A stretch of 64,000 nucleotides of DNA from Peribacillus frigoritolerans_B (GCF_044762665.1 NZ_JBIWES010000001.1:496001-560000); one strand, 5' to 3'. Shown: positions 34,434 through 44,105, counted from the stretch's first letter. The notes: generated by a model from the letters alone, not told the origin. Made by a program: numbers and translations.

Positions 34434-35363
34434 TCACGCCCCAATATTCCCTTTGCCTTTGAACCTGCGTGCACTTGCCTGACCCCATTTCGTTATGGAT
34501 AGTGTATAAACAGCCAAGGCTGACCATATGAACAAAAAGGCTAAAAGATGTGCTTTGGTGAAACTTTCATGATAGACGAATACCCCGATCAATAAAGATA
34601 AGGTCGGAGCGATATACTGAAAAATGCCAAGCATCGATAACGGGATCTTCTCCGCCCCTTTTGCAAAATATAAAAGAGGCAATGCCGTGGCAATACCGCC
34701 GCCCACCAACAGCAAGCTTGTGCTCCCATCTGTAAAGAATTGCATTTCTGACCGGTTCATCAAGTATATCAGGTAACCCAGGGCCAGGGGCGTTACCATC
34801 ATCGTTTCGAGCGTCAGCCCGATCGCCGATTCGGCCTTGATCATTTTTTTTGCCAGACCGTATAATCCAAAGGTCATGGCCAAAACAAGAGAGATCCACG
34901 GGATCGTACCGAAATGAATGCCAAGGATCAAGACTCCGATTCCTGCAAGCAGGAATGAAATGATTTGGGCCCCGCTCAATTTTTCTTTTAAGACTATCAC
35001 TCCCAATAGTACACTGACTAGCGGATTGATATAATATCCAAGGCTCGTGTCGAGGATGCGGCCAGAGTTAACGGCCCATATGAACACTCCCCAATTAGCT
35101 GTAACAAGCAGTGACGCCGTTAGTAATGCCGTAAAGAGTTTCGGATTTCCCATTATGTTTTTGACATAATCAAGAAACGCTTGCCATTTTTTCATGAACA
35201 TCAATAAAACCAGCATGAACACGAAAGACCATAATACCCTCTGAGCTAAAATTTCTATTGCACCGACTCCCTGAAGGAACTTCCAGTAAATCGGCACAAC
35301 TCCCCACATCATGTAAGAAAGGGCTGCATAAATCGCCCCTTCTTTTTGTTCATCCACTTTCAT
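34434..35363 (-). CDS. rarD: RarD-type EamA family transporter
   Basis: A 309-residue membrane protein of the drug/metabolite transporter superfamily with ten predicted helices in two EamA repeats (about 8-145 and 150-295). RarD hallmarks are GAIYAALSYMMWGVVPIYWK at the N-terminus (residues about 8-27) and NWGVFIWAVNSGRILDTSLGYYINP (about 92-116) in parts. The substrate is unknown; related proteins are sometimes linked to chloramphenicol sensitivity. The ATG at 35361-35363 follows AGAAGG; the nine-residue upstream extension is rejected. Confidence 0.9.
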   Translation of the reverse strand: MKVDEQKEGAIYAALSYMMWGVVPIYWKFLQGVGAIEILAQRVLWSFVFMLVLLMFMKKWQAFLDYVKNIMGNPKLFTALLTASLLVTANWGVFIWAVNSGRILDTSLGYYINPLVSVLLGVIVLKEKLSGAQIISFLLAGIGVLILGIHFGTIPWISLVLAMTFGLYGLAKKMIKAESAIGLTLETMMVTPLALGYLIYLMNRSEMQFFTDGSTSLLLVGGGIATALPLLYFAKGAEKIPLSMLGIFQYIAPTLSLLIGVFVYHESFTKAHLLAFLFIWSALAVYTLSITKWGQASARRFKGKGNIGA

Positions 35364-35428
35364 AACAAGCCTTCTTTCCATTAATTCCATCTAACAATTT
35401 TGTATTTCCATTTCTTTTTTTGCAACTG

Positions 35429-37030
35429 TTAATTTTTATCATACATGATTTTGTCATCAATGACCGTCATGACCGCCTCAGCTTTCAGGAGATCATCCGG
35501 CGCAACAGCAAAGACATCCAGATTAAACACGGTAAAATCGGCATCGTACCCTTTATTGATCACACCGCGGCGTTTTTCCTGCCTGATTGCTGCAGCACTC
35601 CCCTTGGTATACAGTGCGAAAGCCTCGTAAACGGAAAGCCTTTCACCCAAGCCATATACAGTACGGTCCTCACTGTTGATTTTCATCCTTGTGACAGCAG
35701 CATGAATGCCCAAAATCGGATTTAAGGGTTCAATGGGTGCATCCGATCCCCCCGCACAAATGATGCCCAAATTCAAATAGGTTTTCCAGGCATAGGAGAA
35801 TTCCAACAGATCGGCAGGAACCTTTTCTTCCACCCACGGAAAATCGGATGGGACGAAACCCGGTTGGATATCAAAGATCACCGGCAGCTTTGCCGCCCGC
35901 TCCAACAGCTCCGGCCGGACAATCTGCGCATGGATGAGCCGGTCCCTCTGTCCCTTTTTCGGGGGGAGGGCTTCAATTGCATTCAAGACATATTCAAAAG
36001 CGAGATCGCCAATCGCATGGACAGCAATCGGCATTCCGGCAGCCCTTGCTTTTTTCACCCATTCCTGAAGCTCGTTTTCAGTGAATATCGCAACTCCATT
36101 CGTATTCTTTTGATCTACATAAGGTTCGCTCAACAAGGCTGTGCGTCCGCCTAAGGAGCCGTCGGTAAATATCTTCATACTATCGAATTTGATGTATCGC
36201 GTACCTTTCTGATAGCCGCCGCCTGCTGCCAGCATTTCTTCAAACGCTTCGTGATGGACGAGTAAGTTGGCGCGAAAGGCCATTTCCCGGTCCTCGATTA
36301 CCGATTTAAACGCCTGATATGTCGGCATGAAGCCATTGTAGTAATGGAGGTCCTCAGTATGTCCGCCAGTCAAACCTAGCTTATATGCGTCTTCTATGGC
36401 CTCTGTGAGCGCGTTTTCGATATACTCTTGATCAATGCCGGGAAGGCTTTCTAAAATAAGGTTCTGCGCCTGACTTTCTTTAAATAGACCATTTAAACGT
36501 CCGTCAGGATAACGGCAGATCACCCCGCCTGGAGGTTCTTTTATATCTTCTTTAATATCCGCTTCCAAAAGGGCGCGCGAATTGACCACCAAGGCATGCC
36601 GGCAGATCCTTTTCAATACGATGGGATGATCTGCCGAAATCGCGTCAAGCTCATCCCGTAATATCAATTCAGGGCTCGGCCATTCATTTTCATTCCACCC
36701 TTCGGCAACGATCCACTTTCCGGCCGGGGTCTTTGAGCACTTTTCCTTCAAGGATTTCATGATCGACTCCCTGCTATCCATCAAAGAGAGGTCTAAACGA
36801 AGTAGCCTTTCACCATGCCCGACCAAATGAAGGTGACTATCCACTAACCCCGGAAGCATCGTTTGTCCTTTTAAGTCGATTTCCCTGGAAATATTGCCGG
36901 CATATTCATTTTTCAAATGGTCCAGGCTGCCGGTATCAACAATTACCCCCTTTTCGGTGTATACTGCCTCCACTTGATCATTTTCTTTAATCATCGTATA
37001 AATCGACCCATTGAACCATAACGTTCCCAT
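35429..37030 (-). CDS. ytcJ: YtcJ-type amidohydrolase
   Basis: A 533-residue metal-dependent amidohydrolase of the YtcJ/AepA group. Domain order: small beta-sandwich (about 1-55), TIM barrel with the HxH metal motif in PGLVDSHLHLVGHG (about 59-72), metal-site histidines in AVHAIGD and LIHAQIV (about 335 and 365), and the catalytic aspartate in CAGGSDAPIEP (about 425), then closing beta-sandwich. All metal ligands appear present. No signal peptide. The natural substrate is unknown. The ribosome site AAGGAGTG is rather far (13 bases) from ATG. Confidence 0.9.
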   Translation of the reverse strand: MGTLWFNGSIYTMIKENDQVEAVYTEKGVIVDTGSLDHLKNEYAGNISREIDLKGQTMLPGLVDSHLHLVGHGERLLRLDLSLMDSRESIMKSLKEKCSKTPAGKWIVAEGWNENEWPSPELILRDELDAISADHPIVLKRICRHALVVNSRALLEADIKEDIKEPPGGVICRYPDGRLNGLFKESQAQNLILESLPGIDQEYIENALTEAIEDAYKLGLTGGHTEDLHYYNGFMPTYQAFKSVIEDREMAFRANLLVHHEAFEEMLAAGGGYQKGTRYIKFDSMKIFTDGSLGGRTALLSEPYVDQKNTNGVAIFTENELQEWVKKARAAGMPIAVHAIGDLAFEYVLNAIEALPPKKGQRDRLIHAQIVRPELLERAAKLPVIFDIQPGFVPSDFPWVEEKVPADLLEFSYAWKTYLNLGIICAGGSDAPIEPLNPILGIHAAVTRMKINSEDRTVYGLGERLSVYEAFALYTKGSAAAIRQEKRRGVINKGYDADFTVFNLDVFAVAPDDLLKAEAVMTVIDDKIMYDKN

Positions 37031-37141
37031 TCCGGCTTTACACTCCTTATTAAATGATTGTTACTGTGCAGATATGCAGTAAGTGTACCATCTCATATCA
37101 CGAATTCCCATATTTATGCTTTTACCCAAGCCCTTGCCAAT

Positions 37142-37167
37142 AAAAAAAGCCAGCCTTGGAGGCTGAC
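37142..37167 (-). terminator. Terminator after ytcI
   Basis: Minus-strand hairpin GTCAGCCT / AGGCTGGC with a three-base loop, followed by a T-run. Confidence 0.75.
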
Positions 37168-37182
37168 GGTCATGCATTTCGA

Positions 37183-38766
37183 TCAATTGTTGAGGAGTGC
37201 TTCTTCCCTTTTCCGTAAATCCACCCGTTTGATTTTACCTGATGTCGTTTTGGGCAGCTCTTCTAAAAATTCGATTTTCCTTGGATATTTATATGGGGCA
37301 GTCAATTCCTTCACGTGCGATTGAAGCGTCTTGATCAAGTCCTGGCTGTTCGGATCGATATCATCCATCAAGACGACATACGCCTTGACCACATTTCCCC
37401 TTATTTCATCAGGACTTGCTATAACCGCACACTCTTTAACATATGGATGCTTAACGAGTGCATCTTCCACTTCAAACGGTCCGATCGTATATCCCGAGCT
37501 GATGATGATATCATCAGAACGGCCCTCAAACCAGAAATAACCATCCTCATCCTTTTTCGCTTGATCGCCGGTGATATAATAGTCCCCACGGAATTGCTGC
37601 GATGTCCGCTCGGGATCTTTAAAATATTCTTTAAAGAGAGCAGGTGTATCGACATGTACGGCAATATCCCCCACTACGCCTGGAGAACAGGGTTTACCGG
37701 AATCATCGATGATTTCGACATGGTTGCCCGGAGTCGGTTTGCCCATGGAGCCCAATTTAATATCCATGCCTTTCGTTACACCCACCAACAGGGTATTTTC
37801 GGTCTGCCCATATCCATCACGCACTTCAATCTGGAAATGGTTTTTAAAGACCTCGTACACTTTTTGATTTAAAGGCTCTCCCGCTGATACAGCACTATGA
37901 AGATGGGATAAATCATAGTCATCAAGGTTATCCACCTTTGCAATCAATCGATACTCGGTTGGTGTGCAGCATAATGCATTCACTTTGTAGTCCTGAAGCA
38001 GCTGAAGATATTTTTTCGCCTCGAACTTCCCATGATAGGCAAGGCCTGTCGCTCCTGTTCCCAGAACCGCCAGGAAAGGACTCCAGATCCACTTTTGCCA
38101 CCCTGGGCCTGCAGTTGCCCAAACGACATCCGTTTCACTGATGCCGAGCCAGTTTGCAGCAGACGTTTTCAAATGGGCATAAGCCCATCCATGTGTATGG
38201 ACGACCCCTTTTGGATTCCCTGTCGTTCCGGAAGTATACGATAAGAATGCCATATCCTCACTCTTCGTGTCGGCCATGGTCAGCTGATCGGATTCCTCAT
38301 CTGCGAGCTCATTTAAATCCAGCCAATTTTCGATTCGTTTTCCGATTGAAAATTTCAGGAGGCTTTCCGCTCCTTCTATTTCATTCAATTCATCAGTATA
38401 TTCATGATAACTGATGATTCCTTTGACATCACCATGGTTGACCCGATACTGCAAGTCCTTCGCACGAAGCATTTCAGAACAAGGTATGACAATCATGCCA
38501 ATTTTCAATGCGGCTAAATACACTTGATAAGCTTCCACCAAACGAGGGATTATGATAAGGACCGTATCACCTTTACCCAGTCCTTTTTTCTTGAAAGCAT
38601 TTCCAATTTTATTTGCACTTTTTAATAAATTCTCATATGTAAGTTGTTTTTTATCTCCGGTTTCGTTCTCCCAAAGTACGGCAACTTTACCTGGATCTTT
38701 TGCATAACGTTCCATTTCACTCACTAAGTTGTAATGTTCCGGAGCCAATAAGTCTTCACGCTTCAT
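37183..38766 (-). CDS. ytcI: Acyl-CoA synthetase (YtcI type)
   Basis: A 527-residue ANL-superfamily ligase that activates an acid with ATP to the acyl-adenylate and then acyl-CoA. Motifs: the P-loop YTSGTTGNPKGVVHTHGW (about 184-201), VSAGEPLNQ and DGYGQTENTLL (about 320-330), hinge ITGDQAKKDEDGYFWFEGRSDDII, and the catalytic lysine in TTSGKIKRVDLRKRE near the C-terminus. Related to medium-chain/acetyl-type synthetases; the substrate is not certain. ATG at 38764-38766 lies six bases after GGAGGGG. Confidence 0.92.
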   Translation of the reverse strand: MKREDLLAPEHYNLVSEMERYAKDPGKVAVLWENETGDKKQLTYENLLKSANKIGNAFKKKGLGKGDTVLIIIPRLVEAYQVYLAALKIGMIVIPCSEMLRAKDLQYRVNHGDVKGIISYHEYTDELNEIEGAESLLKFSIGKRIENWLDLNELADEESDQLTMADTKSEDMAFLSYTSGTTGNPKGVVHTHGWAYAHLKTSAANWLGISETDVVWATAGPGWQKWIWSPFLAVLGTGATGLAYHGKFEAKKYLQLLQDYKVNALCCTPTEYRLIAKVDNLDDYDLSHLHSAVSAGEPLNQKVYEVFKNHFQIEVRDGYGQTENTLLVGVTKGMDIKLGSMGKPTPGNHVEIIDDSGKPCSPGVVGDIAVHVDTPALFKEYFKDPERTSQQFRGDYYITGDQAKKDEDGYFWFEGRSDDIIISSGYTIGPFEVEDALVKHPYVKECAVIASPDEIRGNVVKAYVVLMDDIDPNSQDLIKTLQSHVKELTAPYKYPRKIEFLEELPKTTSGKIKRVDLRKREEALLNN

Positions 38767-38853
38767 ATTCTTCCCCTCCAATTATGAACTCTTAGTACCT
38801 ACTCATTATACAAGAGAATTCTCTAAAATTTCTATTTATTTTTACAAATAAAT

Positions 38854-38885
38854 AAAGAGAGCAGATGTAGGAATCCGCCCTCTTT
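38854..38885. repeat. Terminator-like hairpin duplicated from the SASP terminator
   Basis: Imperfect stem AAAGAG.GC.GAT / ATC.GC.CTCTTT. The stretch 38854-38889 resembles 39500-39535 (SASP terminator) over about 36 bp including a trailing TAGCC. No gene ends here on the plus strand, and ytcI starts just to the left on the minus strand. Confidence 0.6.
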
Positions 38886-38943
38886 AGCCTGTAGACAACT
38901 CAAAAGTGAGTTTGCCTGCAGTTTTTCTTTTTAAAAAATTCCA

Positions 38944-39066
38944 GCTGATTTCTGAAATCCGCTCCCTTTCCGCCGACTGCGTGCCAAACCTCATCAAAGC
39001 AAGCGTCTGTGGGGTCTCGGCTAACCAGTTTTTCGGCAGGAGTGTCGCAAATCTCTTCAATCCAAT
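38944..39066 (-). repeat. Intergenic repeat element, copy B (diverged, inverted)
   Basis: On the minus strand it shares ACTCCTGC, GAGACCCCACAG, GCGGAAAG and GCGGATTTCAGAAATCAGC-like blocks with copies A and C, in the same order. It is clearly more degenerate. Together with copy C it fills the gene-free interval 38767-39548. Confidence 0.65.
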
Positions 39067-39208
39067 AAAGATTACAGTAAAAAACAGGAAGGATAATCTA
39101 GTCTTGTTTTAAAAGTATGGCTCGGCATTAGAGCATTCCGAACCTCCGATAGTAGATAAATTTTAAGAAAGCGAATTTGCCTGCGTTTTTCCTAAAAAAA
39201 ACATTCCA

Positions 39209-39331
39209 GTAGATTGGAACGGAAAGCATGAGACTCCTGCGGGGAAACGTGTCCAAGGGAGACCCTACAGGCGCAAAGAGCGCCGAGGGTCATTCGCCCG
39301 CGGAAAGCGAGTGCCTGGAGAGGAAATCAAC
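39209..39331 (+). repeat. Intergenic repeat element, copy C
   Basis: About 123 bp beginning GTAGATTGGAACGG and ending GGAAATCAAC, close to copy A in most blocks (GAGACTCCTG, GTGTCCA, GGAGACCC, CAGG, GCGCCGAGG, GGAAAGCGAGTGCCTGG). It and copy B are in opposite orientation but share the same left flank TTTGCCTGC..TTTTTC. Confidence 0.82.
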
Positions 39332-39499
39332 GTTCAATTTTACAAACCCTCAAAAAAAGTTCCAGCCTATGAGGATTCATATTTTATAAAACAGGAAAAG
39401 ATTATGTAGTAATATTGGTCCAAAATTCATTAGATCGTCAGGCCGTTTTTTGAGATACACCGCATTTTATTGGCCGTCCACGAATTAAGTCCGCAAACT

Positions 39500-39530
39500 A
39501 AAAGAGAGCGGGTGTTGGAACCCGCTCTCT
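39500..39530 (-). terminator. Terminator after the SASP gene
   Basis: Perfect 11-bp stem AGAGAGCGGGT / ACCCGCTCTCT with a six-base loop, followed by TTTTAG on the minus strand. Confidence 0.88.
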
Positions 39531-39548
39531 GTAGCCATATTTATTAAA

Positions 39549-39755
39549 TTATCTGTTGAAACCTCCGCCTAATTGTTGTTCAGCCATTTGAACAAGGCGT
39601 TTTGTGATTTCTCCACCAACTGAACCGTTAGCGCGAGATGTTGTGTCGGCACCAAGTTGTACGCCGAATTCTGTAGCGATTTCATATTTCATTTGTTGTA
39701 GAGCTTGTTCTACTCCTGGTACCAATAATTCGTTTGAGCTGTTGTTGTTTGCCAT
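39549..39755 (-). CDS. sspA: Alpha/beta-type small acid-soluble spore protein
   Basis: A 68-residue DNA-binding spore protein that coats forespore DNA and protects it from UV and heat. It has both family signatures: the GPR protease site region KYEIATEFGVQLG (about 23-35) and the DNA-contact region TTSRANGSVGGEITKRLVQMAE (in parts, about 38-59). Length and the position beside thiI match B. subtilis sspA, though assignment to a specific paralogue is not certain. ATG follows the strong AAGGAGGTGAAACAC. Candidate sigma-G promoter upstream. Confidence 0.95.
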   Translation of the reverse strand: MANNNSSNELLVPGVEQALQQMKYEIATEFGVQLGADTTSRANGSVGGEITKRLVQMAEQQLGGGFNR

Positions 39756-39779
39756 GTGTGTTTCACCTCCTTGTGATTA

Positions 39780-39810
39780 TAGAGTGTGTTAAAACACATG
39801 GCTTCATTCG
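39780..39810 (-). promoter_or_regulatory. Candidate sigma-G promoter of the SASP gene
   Basis: CGAATG (39805-39810), 18 bp, CACTCTA (39780-39786) on the minus strand, compared with TGAATA and CATACTA. Four of six and five of seven matches; forespore expression is expected for this family. Confidence 0.4.
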
Positions 39811-39837
39811 CACATTTCTATTGGTAATTACAGGATA

Positions 39838-41049
39838 TTAGAATAAGTCTTCCAGCGCTTCTTCCTTATCGAAAGTCTGGCCAGGTTTAACCGTTATTAT
39901 TTCTGTTTCGGAGACCGCTTTTTCAATCAAGGATTCAAAGTCGACAAAGCTTTCATAATAATTGACTTTTTCACGTTTCGGTTTCGTTTTTGGGCTTGCC
40001 GGCGTAAAGACCGTACAGCAATCCTCGTACGGCAGATTGGATATTTCAAAAGTATCGAGCTCTCTTGCTATTTTGATGATTTCTGTCTTATCCATGGTAA
40101 TCAGCGGACGCAGGATCGGTGTATTCGTCACCTCATTGATGGCAAACATGCTGCTCATCGTCTGGCTCGCAACCTGTCCAAGGCTTTCACCGGTGATCAG
40201 TGCCATGGCTTCTTCCTTTTCACGGATTCGATCGGCGACCCGCATCATTAAACGACGGGTTGTAGTCATTGAGTAGTTTTCCGGAATTTGTTTTTGAATC
40301 AATAATTGGATTTCCGTAAAAGGAACGATATGCACTTTCATGCTTCCATTTATTTCTGCCAGCTTGGCCGCCAAATCAATGACCTTTTGACGTGAACGTT
40401 CGCTTGTGAACGGTGGGCTGTAAAAATGGATCGCTTCCACGTCCAATCCCCGTTTCATCGAAAGGAATCCTGCAACAGGGCTATCAATCCCGCCTGAAAG
40501 CATCAGCATCGCCTTCCCGCTTGAACCGAATGGAAGACCGCCTGCCCCCTGGATGATTTCACCTGTCAAATACACGGCTTCGCGTCTCACTTCTACTAAC
40601 AGGTTCAAATCAGGGTTCTTTACATCCACTTTTAAATCTTCTGTATTTCGGAGCAAATGCCCGCCGATTGCCCTGTTAATTTCATCGGTATTATATGGAA
40701 AATCCTTATCGGCGCGTTTTGTCGTGATTTTGAACGTGTTTACCTCTTCAAGAGTATGATTAAGGTAATACAATGCTGCCGTTTTCATCACTTCCAGATC
40801 ACGCTCTATTTTTATTGCAGGGCTTAATGACTGGATTCCAAAAATGCCTTTCAATCGGTCAATGACCGGCCTATGGTCCGCACCGTTCAGGAGAACGTAC
40901 ATCCGTTCCCGATTGGCTGTAAGCACTACGCCTTCTATATCTTTTAAACTCCAGCGGATATGTGCTTTCATTTTGTCTACAAAGCCTTTACGGTTTCTTT
41001 TTTTAGTGGAGATTTCTCCATAACGGATAATTATATGATCGAATTTCAT
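39838..41049 (-). CDS. thiI: tRNA 4-thiouridine synthase ThiI
   Basis: Transfers sulfur to U8 of tRNA using ATP. The 403-residue product has an N-terminal ferredoxin-like domain and THUMP domain (about 60-165) and a PP-loop ATP domain with MLMLSGGIDSPVAGF (about 181-195). It ends without the rhodanese domain of E. coli ThiI, the normal Bacillus form, so sulfur must come directly from the partner cysteine desulfurase. The ATG overlaps the desulfurase stop by ATGA. Role in thiamine thiazole synthesis is not expected for this short form. Confidence 0.96.
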   Translation of the reverse strand: MKFDHIIIRYGEISTKKRNRKGFVDKMKAHIRWSLKDIEGVVLTANRERMYVLLNGADHRPVIDRLKGIFGIQSLSPAIKIERDLEVMKTAALYYLNHTLEEVNTFKITTKRADKDFPYNTDEINRAIGGHLLRNTEDLKVDVKNPDLNLLVEVRREAVYLTGEIIQGAGGLPFGSSGKAMLMLSGGIDSPVAGFLSMKRGLDVEAIHFYSPPFTSERSRQKVIDLAAKLAEINGSMKVHIVPFTEIQLLIQKQIPENYSMTTTRRLMMRVADRIREKEEAMALITGESLGQVASQTMSSMFAINEVTNTPILRPLITMDKTEIIKIARELDTFEISNLPYEDCCTVFTPASPKTKPKREKVNYYESFVDFESLIEKAVSETEIITVKPGQTFDKEEALEDLF

Positions 41050-42194
41050 TTAGCAACCCTCATTATTTTTTCTAAATTAGCGACTATTTTCTGAATCGCC
41101 GCCAGAACTCGCTTTGCTTCTTCCATTTCATTGCCATAGGTAGTACTGATTCGGATGACGCTTTCGGAACGAGCTGAATTATGGAACATCGCATCCACCG
41201 TTTTGCTTATCGTCCTTTTTTTCGAAGAACAGGCACTAGTTGTCGAAACATATATTCCTTCCGATTCAAGTGCATGCAGCAATACCTCGGATTTAAGTCC
41301 CGGAACGGAAAAATTCACAATATGGGGTGCACCCTCTTCGGGACTGTTAACCAACACCCCGTCCATTTCCTTCAAACCTTTATATAAATAAGTTTTGATT
41401 TGCTGAAGCTTATCATGATACAGCAATTGATTGTTCATACTAATACGCAAAGCCTTCGAAAGGGCGACGATTCCCGCAACATTTTCGGTGCCGCTCCTGA
41501 TTTTCGTTTCCTGATTGCCACCATGGAAAAGCGGATCGACCCGAACGCCTTCACGAACATAAAGGATGCCCGTCCCCTTCAAACCGTGAACCTTGTGGCC
41601 GGAAATTGTACATAAATCCACATTGGCTTCACGCAATGATAACGAAACTTTGCCTGCTCCCTGTACATTATCGACATGAAAGAGAACGTTTGGGTATTGT
41701 TTTAACAATTTGCCCACTTCAGCAATCGGCTGAATCGAGCCAACTTCATTATTAACATGCATGACGGAAACCAAAATGGTATCTTCCCTCATTGCATCCT
41801 TAAGATCCGTTACATCAATTTGTCCAAATTCGTTAACGGGAAGATATGTGATCTCATAACCCATTCTCGTCAATGATTGGCATGCATCTTCTACAGAAGG
41901 GTGTTCAATCGCTGTCGTGATTATGTGTTTGCCGCGATTTCCCTGAGAGTGGGCTGCCCCTTTAATGGCAAGATTATTTCCTTCCGTTCCCCCGGAAGTG
42001 AAATATATTTCCGAACTCTTCACCCTTAATAAATCAGCAATCTGCTTTCTTCCAGCGGAAAGCAGTTTTTCGGATTGCACCCCAAGTCCATGAAGCGAAG
42101 AGGGGTTCCCGAAATAGTCCGAAGTAACCTTCATGAATGATTCGATTACTTCGGGATATGGTTTTGTTGTTGCACTATTGTCAAAATAAATCAT
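41046..42194 (-). CDS. nifZ: Cysteine desulfurase dedicated to ThiI (NifZ/IscS-like)
   Basis: PLP enzyme that removes sulfur from cysteine as a persulfide and passes it to ThiI. The 382-residue product shows the NifS-family start MIYFDNSATTKPYPEV, GGTEGNNLAIKG (about 70-81), the PLP-binding lysine in TISGHKVHGLKGTG (about 200-213) and the active-site cysteine loop STTSACSSKKRT (about 322-333). The ATG at 42192-42194 follows GGAAGGTGAACC. In B. subtilis the equivalent gene also precedes thiI; the four-base overlap supports a dedicated pair. Confidence 0.94.
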   Translation of the reverse strand: MIYFDNSATTKPYPEVIESFMKVTSDYFGNPSSLHGLGVQSEKLLSAGRKQIADLLRVKSSEIYFTSGGTEGNNLAIKGAAHSQGNRGKHIITTAIEHPSVEDACQSLTRMGYEITYLPVNEFGQIDVTDLKDAMREDTILVSVMHVNNEVGSIQPIAEVGKLLKQYPNVLFHVDNVQGAGKVSLSLREANVDLCTISGHKVHGLKGTGILYVREGVRVDPLFHGGNQETKIRSGTENVAGIVALSKALRISMNNQLLYHDKLQQIKTYLYKGLKEMDGVLVNSPEEGAPHIVNFSVPGLKSEVLLHALESEGIYVSTTSACSSKKRTISKTVDAMFHNSARSESVIRISTTYGNEMEEAKRVLAAIQKIVANLEKIMRVAK

Positions 42195-42383
42195 GGGTTC
42201 ACCTTCCATGTTTTTTTATCTATGATGGTCACTCTACTGAATATAAGTTTCAATGTTGCTGTTGCAACTTCTAATATTAACATAATTGAATTTGAAAGAG
42301 AATGTAAAACACTGGTCCAGGGATGATAGATTCCTGCTTCTTTTTAATCCCGGGAATGATTTAACTTTCCACCTATCTATAAA

Positions 42384-42410
42384 AAGAAAAAAACCCGCCA
42401 TGGCGGGTTT
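42384..42410 (-). terminator. Terminator after ezrA
   Basis: Minus-strand stem AAACCCGCCA / TGGCGGGTTT followed by a T-run. Confidence 0.9.
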
Positions 42411-44105
42411 TCAGGAAAGGACTTCTTCTATGTTCGCCCCGATTTTTCGTAAACTGCCTGGGTCGACCTTTTCTATGGCAGTGGCTGCCGTTTCCAATGC
42501 GGCTTGATATTCATAGCTTCGGAATTTCGCTTCGGCTTCCCTTAGGCTCTCGGCTACCATATCGTGACTGCTTCGATAACGATTTCCGAATTGGATCACC
42601 TTTTCGGCCAAATACATATGCTCGATCAATTCCTGGGCTTTTTCGTGGACCTTATTCACCTGTTGAACCGCTTTTTCCAAATAAATATAAACAGCGGCCA
42701 TGTCCAGCGGCTTTTCTTCAAGTTTACCCTGAACGTCATCCATGCTTTCTTTGGCATCCTGAAGCACCACTTTATACTCTTCTGGAAGGCCTGGAATATT
42801 GCTTTTTGAAATCAAACGTCCAGTATCGACCATTTTGCGCTTCAATTCAGCCAGTGAATCCCTGGCATCCATTTCATCTTTTCGTAAAGCCTGTAATTTA
42901 ACGGTAAAGTCTTTCTGATTTTCCTGTAATTCCTTCAACTGTACTGCAAGCCCCTGCATCTCTTCGCTGATAAGCGAGCTTGCCATCACATTATCCTCCA
43001 TTTTCAAGACGAGCAATTGATGGCGTTTAGCAATCTGGGCAATCTGCTTTTCCATTTTCCGTTGCGCATCAAGTTCATTTTCCGTCAGATGATACGTGTG
43101 TTGAACATGTATGGTTTCAACTTTAAGTTTATCGTTTTCATATTCAAGGTCACTAATCGTTTTCCTGAGAACTTCATCATTTTTCAAGATATACTGTTTT
43201 GAAAGTACTTCTTTTTCCAAAAGGTCATAAAGCACCTCAATGCTTTCCCGCATTTCTTTAATGCCTTTTTCCACTGCTTCCGTTTCGGCATTTTCCAATT
43301 GTGTTTTATAAAGATCCAGTTCTTCCTCAAGCCGTGATATCTCCTGCTCGAATTGGATATGGCTCAACAGGTACCCCTGTCCTGACATCTCCTCATAACC
43401 ATCCTTCAATTCATTAAGCTGGGAATGCAGCTCGGATTGGCTATCAACCAATAATTTTGGGAGCATTTCCATTTTAACTGACAGAGCCGCCAATTTATCC
43501 TTAATGGAGAGAACAAGCTCCCTCGCATTCAAATAATTGCCGTTCACGGTCTCTTCTTCATATTTCTGAAGAATCTGCAATACTTCATCCAAGGAGCTTT
43601 CCAGCTTATCAGCCGCTTTCCCGTAATTATGCCTGTGTGCAAGCAGGGATTTCTTCAGTTGACGGTAGGATTCTTTAATATCCTCAATTTCCAATCGATT
43701 CTTTTCCTCACTGCCTACGAGTTCATTCAGTTCGTATAAGATCTTTTTGATCATTTCCTCGATTTCATTCAGCTTGACTGTAATTTTGCGCTGTACCTCT
43801 TTTGATTTGCTGAAACGGTATTTATCGACGAATTCCTCGGCATCGAATAATAGCTCTTCGACTTCGGGCATATGATCCGTAATGATGGCGTCCCATTCAA
43901 TGCGCCAGTTTTCGAACATTTCCTCTGTTTCACCTGTCATGTTCAATTGTTTGACTTTAGAAAGCTCTTCCAGCACGGGGCGGTGCATGATGCTTATTTT
44001 CCAGGATTCCAGCCGATCGATTTCTTTAAAATATCTCTTTTTGAAAAAATAACCCCAAATGATGAAAATCAAAATTAATACAATTACCCCAATTATGTAA
44101 TCCAT
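42411..44105 (-). CDS. ezrA: Septation ring formation regulator EzrA
   Basis: EzrA binds FtsZ and prevents extra Z-rings at the poles, and helps the switch between elongation and division. The 564-residue product has the family length, one N-terminal membrane helix (residues 2-21, isoleucine and leucine rich) with the rest cytoplasmic, and repeated spectrin-like coiled coils rich in L, E and K from about residue 25 to 520. The C-terminal conserved patch YRSSHDMVAESLREAEAKF (about 513-531) is visible. Monocistronic; divergent from hisJ across 44106-44273. Confidence 0.95.
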   Translation of the reverse strand: MDYIIGVIVLILIFIIWGYFFKKRYFKEIDRLESWKISIMHRPVLEELSKVKQLNMTGETEEMFENWRIEWDAIITDHMPEVEELLFDAEEFVDKYRFSKSKEVQRKITVKLNEIEEMIKKILYELNELVGSEEKNRLEIEDIKESYRQLKKSLLAHRHNYGKAADKLESSLDEVLQILQKYEEETVNGNYLNARELVLSIKDKLAALSVKMEMLPKLLVDSQSELHSQLNELKDGYEEMSGQGYLLSHIQFEQEISRLEEELDLYKTQLENAETEAVEKGIKEMRESIEVLYDLLEKEVLSKQYILKNDEVLRKTISDLEYENDKLKVETIHVQHTYHLTENELDAQRKMEKQIAQIAKRHQLLVLKMEDNVMASSLISEEMQGLAVQLKELQENQKDFTVKLQALRKDEMDARDSLAELKRKMVDTGRLISKSNIPGLPEEYKVVLQDAKESMDDVQGKLEEKPLDMAAVYIYLEKAVQQVNKVHEKAQELIEHMYLAEKVIQFGNRYRSSHDMVAESLREAEAKFRSYEYQAALETAATAIEKVDPGSLRKIGANIEEVLS

